From contig NZ_JAKEDR010000108.1 of assembly GCF_023653455.1 (NCBI RefSeq), positions 1 to 11,316 on the forward strand: 11,316 nucleotides of DNA. Direction: 5' to 3'. The notes below the pieces were generated by a model. It had not been told where the DNA came from and ran no database searches. It saw only the letters and a list, made by a program, of their open reading frames with translations. The translations under genes and the position numbers were made by a program. Positions 7,300 through 11,316 of this stretch are shown piece by piece. This DNA comes from Paraclostridium ghonii (GTDB lineage Bacteria > Bacillota > Clostridia > Peptostreptococcales > Peptostreptococcaceae). The first letter of the stretch is position 1. Each line of letters opens with the position of its first letter.

Positions 7300-8070
7300 A
7301 TGAAAAACGGAGCTGTTGTATTTTTTTCAGGAACTGGAAATTCAAAGTATATAGCTGGGATTTTTAAAGAAAAATTTGAAAAAGAGAATATAAATTTAGA
7401 TCTTATAAATATAGAAAAAGAAGAACGTTTAAAAAAGGAATATGATTTTTATGTATTTGGAGGACCTATACATGCAGAGATGTTACCGAAAATACTTACA
7501 AATTGGATAAATAAAAATATACCAAATGAACCTAAAAAATGTATAGTATATCATACATTAGCAGGAAATAAGCATAGTGAGGGCAGAGTTTATTTGGCAA
7601 AATTATTAAATAAAAAAGGGTTAGACGTAGTTATAAATACATCTATACAAATGCCTAATAATTATTACCATAAATTTTTTAAAAAAAATACAGATGATGA
7701 AATAATGAAAATATTAAACTGCGCACCAAATAAAGTAAATAACATAGTCAAAGACTTTATAAACGACAAAAGAAGTAAAATAAATTATAAAAAAAGAACT
7801 ATTGGAACAAAATTAGTTTATGATAGTTTTTTAATTTATGCAAAAAAATATGCAAAGAGAAACTTTTCTATAGATGAAAAAAAATGTATAAATTGCAAGT
7901 TATGTGAATTTGAATGTCCAACTAATAATATAGTTATGAAATATAAAAACATAGAGTTTTACGATAAGTGTATAGGTTGTGAAAAGTGTATACATAAATG
8001 TCCGACAAATGCTATTTTATTTAAAAAAGAACCTTTTGAACCATATAAAATTGAAAATTATATAAAATAA
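7300..8070 (+). CDS. EFR1-type flavodoxin-ferredoxin fusion protein
   Basis: A 256-residue cytosolic redox protein that would carry FMN and two [4Fe-4S] clusters. The N-terminal half is flavodoxin-like: FFSGTGNS (8-15) is the FMN phosphate-binding loop, followed by YVFGGPIHAE (51-60). The C-terminal part is a bacterial-type ferredoxin with two CxxCxxCxxxC motifs (Cys196, 199, 202, 206 and Cys224, 227, 230, 234), the last Cys of each followed by Pro. This order matches the EFR1 family ferrodoxins of anaerobes. The electron donor and acceptor are unknown and no partner oxidoreductase is adjacent. The start follows AAGGAAGGTG (7281-7290). No terminator separates it from the deacetylase 133 bp downstream, and that gap shows no convincing promoter. 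Confidence 0.88.
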   Translation: MKNGAVVFFSGTGNSKYIAGIFKEKFEKENINLDLINIEKEERLKKEYDFYVFGGPIHAEMLPKILTNWINKNIPNEPKKCIVYHTLAGNKHSEGRVYLAKLLNKKGLDVVINTSIQMPNNYYHKFFKKNTDDEIMKILNCAPNKVNNIVKDFINDKRSKINYKKRTIGTKLVYDSFLIYAKKYAKRNFSIDEKKCINCKLCEFECPTNNIVMKYKNIEFYDKCIGCEKCIHKCPTNAILFKKEPFEPYKIENYIK

Positions 8071-8203
8071 AAAATGCAGGAGAAATTGCAAAATATTACA
8101 ATAACGTAACAAAGAACGACAAAATATAGAAAAATATGAGGAAAAAGTGTACCATTAATACTTAAAGAGCATATACATTATAAAGATAGTAGGTGGTGCA
8201 AAT

Positions 8204-8989
8204 ATGAATAAAAAAATATTTAAAGTATGTATAGTTATTATAATAACTTTAATTATAGGTCTTGGAGCTAAGTTTATATATGGAGAAAATGAAGAGCAAG
8301 AAAATAAAGCATTTAAACAGCATGTAGTGTTTTACCCTCAACACCAAGATGATGAAACTTTATGGGGAGCTAGTGCAATTACAAAAGCAGTAAAAGAGTG
8401 CGGAGCAGACAATGTTTATGTTGTATTAATTTCCGATGGATCAGGAGTTAATGTATTTAATCAGCTTCCACAATTTAAGGGTATAAGTAGAAACGAAAAG
8501 AAAATTTTAAGAAATAATGAATTTAAAGCAGCATTAAATAGCTTAGGTGTAAAAAGTAGTAACATAAGAATATTAGCGGATGAAACAAAACATCAAGGGA
8601 ATCATTTTGATTTAATGGAGAAAACTATATTAGATTTTGAAAAAGAATTTGATAGCGTGACGCATGTTGCTCAACATCATAAATACGATAATCATCCGAT
8701 GCATAGAGAAAATGGAAAAGTTTTAAAAATGCTTAGCGATGAAGGAAAAGTTAAAGATGCTAGATATTTTGTAAAACCGGCATATGTAAAAGATATACCT
8801 CAAGATCAAATAGAGATATATACATCTAATACTGAAGAAGATAAATCAAAAGTAAAAGGTGCTTTAGATGCATACAAAATAAAAAATGAAAAAAAGCAAC
8901 TTTATGGAATTGGATATATATCAACACGTAAATACTTTAATCATTTATATAATGATCCTCAATATACATCAGTATTGAGTATTTATTAG
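8204..8989 (+). CDS. Membrane-anchored PIG-L (LmbE-like) deacetylase, copy 1
   Basis: A 261-residue Zn-dependent de-N-acetylase family protein. Residues 1-24 form a Lys-containing N-terminus plus a hydrophobic segment (about 8-23), so the enzyme is probably exported and held at the membrane; no lipobox is seen. The metal motif is QHQDDE (46-51), with His47 and Asp50 as ligands and Asp49 as likely base, where most relatives have (P/A)HPDDE. The second ligand motif is HPMH (164-167), with His167 as third ligand; the usual form is HPDH. PIG-L enzymes act on N-acetylglucosaminyl compounds, and an exported one might act on cell-wall sugars, but the substrate is not deducible. The start follows AGGTGGTG (8191-8198). 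The downstream gene is a colinear paralogue of the same length. Confidence 0.88.
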   Translation: MNKKIFKVCIVIIITLIIGLGAKFIYGENEEQENKAFKQHVVFYPQHQDDETLWGASAITKAVKECGADNVYVVLISDGSGVNVFNQLPQFKGISRNEKKILRNNEFKAALNSLGVKSSNIRILADETKHQGNHFDLMEKTILDFEKEFDSVTHVAQHHKYDNHPMHRENGKVLKMLSDEGKVKDARYFVKPAYVKDIPQDQIEIYTSNTEEDKSKVKGALDAYKIKNEKKQLYGIGYISTRKYFNHLYNDPQYTSVLSIY

Positions 8990-8991
8990 TA

Positions 8992-9033
8992 AAAAAAACT
9001 ACTTAAAATTCATACATTTTAAGTAGTTTTTTT
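8992..9033 (+). terminator. Intrinsic terminator after deacetylase copy 1
   Basis: A perfect 18-bp stem (8992-9009 with 9016-9033) with loop TCATAC starts 3 nt after the stop codon. An A-run at the 5' end and a T-run at the 3' end make it potentially bidirectional. Confidence 0.88.
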
Positions 9034-9134
9034 ATTTCCAACTTATAAACTTGATCAACGGGCCTTTTTTAAAAAGGTCGTCCGACACACAAAGTGGTTC
9101 GAAGACATAGTCGCTCAAGTGAAGCGGATTTTTT
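9034..9134 (+). repeat. Interspersed repeat, copy A (long form)
   Basis: This aligns with 10280-10378 over its whole length, at about 80% identity by eye. Both start ATTTCCAACT, continue ATAAACTTGA, contain a small hairpin (here GGCC/GGTC, 9061-9064 and 9076-9079), share AAGTGGTT and GAC-NNN-GTC (here GACATAGTC), and end in GAAGCG followed by a T-run. It begins directly after the terminator of deacetylase copy 1. The A/G change between the two copies at the second stem position keeps a pair (G-U here, A-U in the other), which hints at RNA structure. Confidence 0.7.
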
Positions 9135-9225
9135 ACGCTTAAGGAATTTATGATTAACGAGTATTTGTAGATAACTTATGAAGTATAGTTATATTAGTAT
9201 CTTGGTGAAAGTAAAAAATGACATT

Positions 9226-9273
9226 TTGAGCAACGGACGAAGTCGTTGGCGACATGAGCGGAGCGAATTTTTT
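9226..9273 (+). repeat. Interspersed repeat, copy C (short form)
   Basis: Shares TTGANCAANGGAC, GACATGA and the terminal GCGAATTTTT with the long copy at 10280-10378, but lacks the middle. It folds as CAAC/GTTG plus GAC/GTC closing a GAA triloop (9231-9248, one bulged G at 9235). It then runs through GACATGAGCGGAGCGAA into a T-run, a layout reminiscent of a terminator or small structured RNA. Confidence 0.6.
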
Positions 9274-9387
9274 ATTTAATGGTGACAATTGTAGAAGAAA
9301 TGAATATTTATAAATAAGAGTGAAAAAATAAGTACACTTAGTAGCAAATCATATGTTTTTTTACAACAACGCTAGGTGGTGAACAAG

Positions 9388-10173
9388 ATGAAAAAAGCAA
9401 GGGTTAGAATAATAATTTTAATAATAATTTTAATAATAATTGGATTTGGAGTTAAACTTCAAGGATTTAAAGATGAGAATTTTGAACATGAAAAATTTGG
9501 AGATACTGTAGTGTTTTATCCTCAGCATCAAGATGATGAAGTACTTTGGGGGGGAAGTGCAATAATAGAAGCTGTAAAAAAATGCGGTGCAGATAATGTT
9601 TACATTGTACTAGTTTCTGATGGGTCAGGTGTTAATGTATTTGATCAAATACAAAAGTTCAAAGGTATAGATAGAAAAGAAAAAGAAAAATTAAGAAATA
9701 ATGAATTTAAATATGCTTTAAAACATTTAGGTATAAAAAGTAGAAATATAATAATCTTAGCAGATGAAAGTGAATATAAAAAATCTCAATATGATCTTAT
9801 GGATAAGACTATTTTAGGATTTGAAAATAGATTTGATAGTGTCACACATATAGCTCAACACTATGAATATGATAATCATCCAATGCATAGAAAAAATGGA
9901 GAAGTCTTAAAACACCTCAGTGATGAAGGAAAAGTAAAAGATGCAAGGTATTTTGTAAAACCTTCATATGTAAAAGATATTCCGAAAAATAAAAGAGACG
10001 TTTATGAATCAAATACTGTTGAAGATAAAGCAAAAATAAAAGGCGCATTAAACTCATATAGGATAAAAAATGAGAAAAAACAACTTTATGGAATAGGGTA
10101 TATATCATCTCATAAATACTTTGATCATTTATATAACGATCCTAAATACAAATCAGTATTAAGTAGATATTAA
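9388..10173 (+). CDS. Membrane-anchored PIG-L (LmbE-like) deacetylase, copy 2
   Basis: A 261-residue paralogue of the upstream deacetylase, alignable end to end without gaps. His47, Asp49, Asp50 and Glu51 of QHQDDE, and His164/His167 of HPMH, fall at identical positions. The N-terminus is a very hydrophobic anchor (about residues 8-21) built from repeated Ile-Ile-Ile-Leu units. The ATG at 9388 is chosen over an in-frame GTG at 9376 because that GTG lies inside the Shine-Dalgarno AGGTGGTG (9374-9381), which sits 6 nt before the ATG; this also gives the same length as the paralogue. Function as for copy 1: probably an exported Zn-dependent de-N-acetylase of unknown substrate. The pair arose by tandem duplication and has diverged mostly in the anchor and linker, with the catalytic core well kept. 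Confidence 0.88.
   Translation: MKKARVRIIILIIILIIIGFGVKLQGFKDENFEHEKFGDTVVFYPQHQDDEVLWGGSAIIEAVKKCGADNVYIVLVSDGSGVNVFDQIQKFKGIDRKEKEKLRNNEFKYALKHLGIKSRNIIILADESEYKKSQYDLMDKTILGFENRFDSVTHIAQHYEYDNHPMHRKNGEVLKHLSDEGKVKDARYFVKPSYVKDIPKNKRDVYESNTVEDKAKIKGALNSYRIKNEKKQLYGIGYISSHKYFDHLYNDPKYKSVLSRY
9408..9441 (+). repeat. 12-bp tandem repeat inside the deacetylase 2 anchor
   Basis: AATAATAATTTT occurs 2.8 times in tandem. Each unit is four codons (Ile-Ile-Ile-Leu), so gain or loss of a unit by slippage would lengthen or shorten the membrane anchor without shifting the frame. The paralogous gene lacks this repeat. Confidence 0.75.
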
Positions 10174-10213
10174 AAACTTATTACAGACAAATTTGCCTGT
10201 AATAAGTTTTTTT
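10172..10213 (+). terminator. Intrinsic terminator after deacetylase copy 2
   Basis: A perfect 15-bp stem (10172-10186 with 10197-10211), 10-nt loop and T-run (10207-10213). It starts within the stop codon. Its sequence is unrelated to the terminator after copy 1. Confidence 0.88.
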
Positions 10214-10242
10214 GTGAAAATAAAAAACTATTTTAATTATTA

Positions 10243-10285
10243 GGAAATTATATTTAATCCTGAACTGTGGATAAATATAATTTCC
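10243..10285. repeat. Long inverted repeat next to repeat copy B
   Basis: The arm 10243-10260 pairs with 10269-10285 over 17 bp with one bulged A and the 8-nt loop TGAACTGT. The right arm includes the first bases of repeat copy B (ATTTCC). There is no T-run after it, so it is not a normal terminator. Its role is unknown; a structured end of the repeat element or a protein-binding palindrome are possibilities. Confidence 0.65.
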
Positions 10286-10378
10286 AACTCATAAACTTGA
10301 ACAAAGGACCACTTTTTTAAGGTCATTGGAGACATGAAGTGGTTAGCAGACGTAGTCGATCAAGCGAAGCGAATTTTT
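10280..10378 (+). repeat. Interspersed repeat, copy B (long form)
   Basis: Counterpart of 9034-9134. It holds GACC/GGTC (10307-10310 with 10321-10324), GACATGAAGTGGTTAG, GACGTAGTC, and the end AAGCGAAGCGAATTTTT. It lies between convergent genes (deacetylase 2 and the leftward hydrolase). The remaining sequence to 10435 shows nothing recognisable. Confidence 0.7.
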
Positions 10379-10435
10379 AAAATTATAACTTAATTCTAGA
10401 TTTATAGTATAAAAAACTTGATATGAAAAAATAAG

Positions 10436-11248
10436 TTATTTATATAAATCTGTACGTCTGTGATTAAGTACTGGAAGTTCACTTCTAATAGAATTAACAT
10501 AATCAAAATCTATGTCACAAATAAAAAAGCCTTCTGAATCATCTAGTTTGTTAATAACATCACCCCAAGGGGATACAACTAAAGAATTTCCAAATGATAT
10601 GTATTTATCGGTGTAGTTTCTAGATGGAGCACACCCTATGGTATAAACTTGATTATCTACAGATCTACATTTAAACAATAACTCCCAATGACAAGGTCCA
10701 GTTTTCATATTAAACGCAGCAGGAACTATAATACATTTAGCACCTTTATCTATCATCATTCTAAATATTTCAGGAAATCTTAAATCATAGCAAATACAAA
10801 GACCAAATTTGCCAAATTCAGTATCAAAGACAGTTATATTGCTTCCTGGGCTTATAGTTTTAGACTCTTGAACAAACTTATTTCCTAACTGCATATTAAA
10901 TAAATGTATTTTTCTATGTTTAGCTACCATTTCACCTTTTTTATTAAAAACATAAGAAGTATTATAAACTTTATTTTCGTTATCTAACTCAGGCATAGAA
11001 CCTGCAACTAAGTATATACTATTATCTTTTGCTAAGTTAGCTAAATATGTAAAAGTATTTCCTCCTTCAAATTCTGCATATAAAGGAAACTTAGATGTTT
11101 CATATGGACAACAAAACATTTCAGGGAGTATTACCATATCAACATTATTTTGCAAAATTTTCTTTAACATTGAATTTAAATTTTTAAGATTATCAATTTT
11201 ATTTTCATATATACGCATTTGAACAACAGCCACTTTACACTTATTCAT
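10436..11248 (-). CDS. Nitrilase-superfamily carbon-nitrogen hydrolase (Nit/omega-amidase-like)
   Basis: A 270-residue cytosolic amidohydrolase. The Glu-Lys-Cys catalytic triad is clear: Glu43 in LPEMF, Lys113 in HRKIHLF and Cys153 in CICYDLRFPE. Length and the motifs HRKIHLF and CYDLRFPE place it near the Nit1/Nit2 branch, whose members hydrolyse omega-amides such as alpha-ketoglutaramate or deaminated glutathione; the exact substrate cannot be read from sequence. Where many relatives have ARAxEN, this protein has CRSVDN (194-199). The start follows AAAAAGGTAGGTG (complement of 11254-11266), 5 nt before the ATG. It is a single leftward gene, convergent with deacetylase 2. No convincing terminator is seen after its stop: only a weak A/T-rich 5-bp stem at about 10410-10440. 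Confidence 0.88.
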   Translation of the reverse strand: MNKCKVAVVQMRIYENKIDNLKNLNSMLKKILQNNVDMVILPEMFCCPYETSKFPLYAEFEGGNTFTYLANLAKDNSIYLVAGSMPELDNENKVYNTSYVFNKKGEMVAKHRKIHLFNMQLGNKFVQESKTISPGSNITVFDTEFGKFGLCICYDLRFPEIFRMMIDKGAKCIIVPAAFNMKTGPCHWELLFKCRSVDNQVYTIGCAPSRNYTDKYISFGNSLVVSPWGDVINKLDDSEGFFICDIDFDYVNSIRSELPVLNHRRTDLYK

Positions 11249-11284
11249 ATATACACCTACCTTTTTATATATTCATTAATACTA

Positions 11285-11305
11285 TATTAATATAAGATAT
11301 TAATA
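11285..11305. promoter_or_regulatory. A/T-only palindrome upstream of the hydrolase gene
   Basis: TATTAATAT and its exact inverse ATATTAATA flank an AAG centre, 37-57 bp upstream of the hydrolase start codon, where a promoter would lie. It could be an operator. In DNA this AT-rich, low complexity may explain it. Confidence 0.25.
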
Positions 11306-11316
11306 CATGCTATATG

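Larger units (their letters stand above)
8990..9387. other. Non-coding gap between the two deacetylase genes
   Basis: About 400 bp with no credible gene on either strand. It holds the terminator at 8992-9033, a ~100-bp repeat (9034-9134) and a shorter related repeat (9226-9273), and ends in the ribosome binding site of the next gene (AGGTGGTG, 9374-9381). The stretches 9141-9225 and 9274-9373 contain nothing I recognise. A weak promoter guess for the next gene is GTGACA (9282-9287), 17 nt, TATTTA (9305-9310). Confidence 0.6.

Noticed and set aside
8071..8203. Small gene or terminator between the EFR1-like and deacetylase 1 genes
   Set aside because: No credible reading frame with a ribosome binding site and no hairpin longer than 4 bp was found.
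9034..9273. CRISPR array or insertion sequence in the gap between the deacetylases
   Set aside because: The repeats are not regularly spaced, differ in length, and no transposase or cas gene is present.
9376..9387. GTG start four codons upstream for deacetylase copy 2
   Set aside because: The GTG is part of the Shine-Dalgarno AGGTGGTG, and the ATG at 9388 has ideal spacing and gives the same length as the paralogue.
10405..10440. Terminator for the leftward hydrolase
   Set aside because: Only a 5-bp A/T-rich AACTT/AAGTT stem with a long loop can be drawn, which is not convincing in this composition.

Overview
The DNA is very AT-rich. Genes are preceded by strong GGAGG/AGGTGG-type ribosome binding sites and separated by A/T-rich intrinsic terminators. 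With the gene content (EFR1-type flavodoxin/ferredoxin, PepV/Sapep-type dipeptidase, PMCA-like bacterial P-type ATPases, yybP-ykoY riboswitch) this points to a low-GC Firmicute of class Clostridia, perhaps Peptostreptococcaceae; the family placement is a guess. No mobile element, phage gene, tRNA, rRNA or CRISPR array is visible.

Layout: (1) 1-130 holds the probable first two codons of a leftward gene at the window edge and a PhoP-box-like direct repeat. (2) 132-334 is a sigma-A-type promoter, a yybP-ykoY (Mn2+) riboswitch aptamer and an overlapping intrinsic terminator, leading into P-type ATPase 1 (359-2977). (3) 3007-3119 looks like a shortened copy of that leader: near-identical promoter and related terminator hairpin, but no aptamer. 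It precedes P-type ATPase 2 (3178-5805), an ungapped paralogue of ATPase 1. (4) A PepV/Sapep-like M20 dipeptidase (5863-7206) follows with no terminator between, and ends at a terminator (7221-7258). (5) An EFR1-type flavodoxin/2x[4Fe-4S] protein (7300-8070). (6) Two tandem membrane-anchored PIG-L/LmbE-type deacetylases (8204-8989 and 9388-10173), each followed by its own terminator and then a ~100-bp repeat; a shorter related repeat lies between them. (7) A leftward nitrilase-superfamily amidohydrolase (10436-11248).

The best-supported theme is metal homeostasis. A riboswitch of the Mn2+-sensing class sits directly before a P2-type ATPase, so the pair of ATPases is more likely a Mn2+ (or mixed Mn2+/Ca2+) export module than a pure Ca2+ pump. 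The second copy appears to have escaped riboswitch control by losing the aptamer. The adjacent dipeptidase belongs to a family with Mn2+-dependent members, so it may share that theme, but this is only inference. The deacetylase pair and the repeats form a separate story of recent local duplication.
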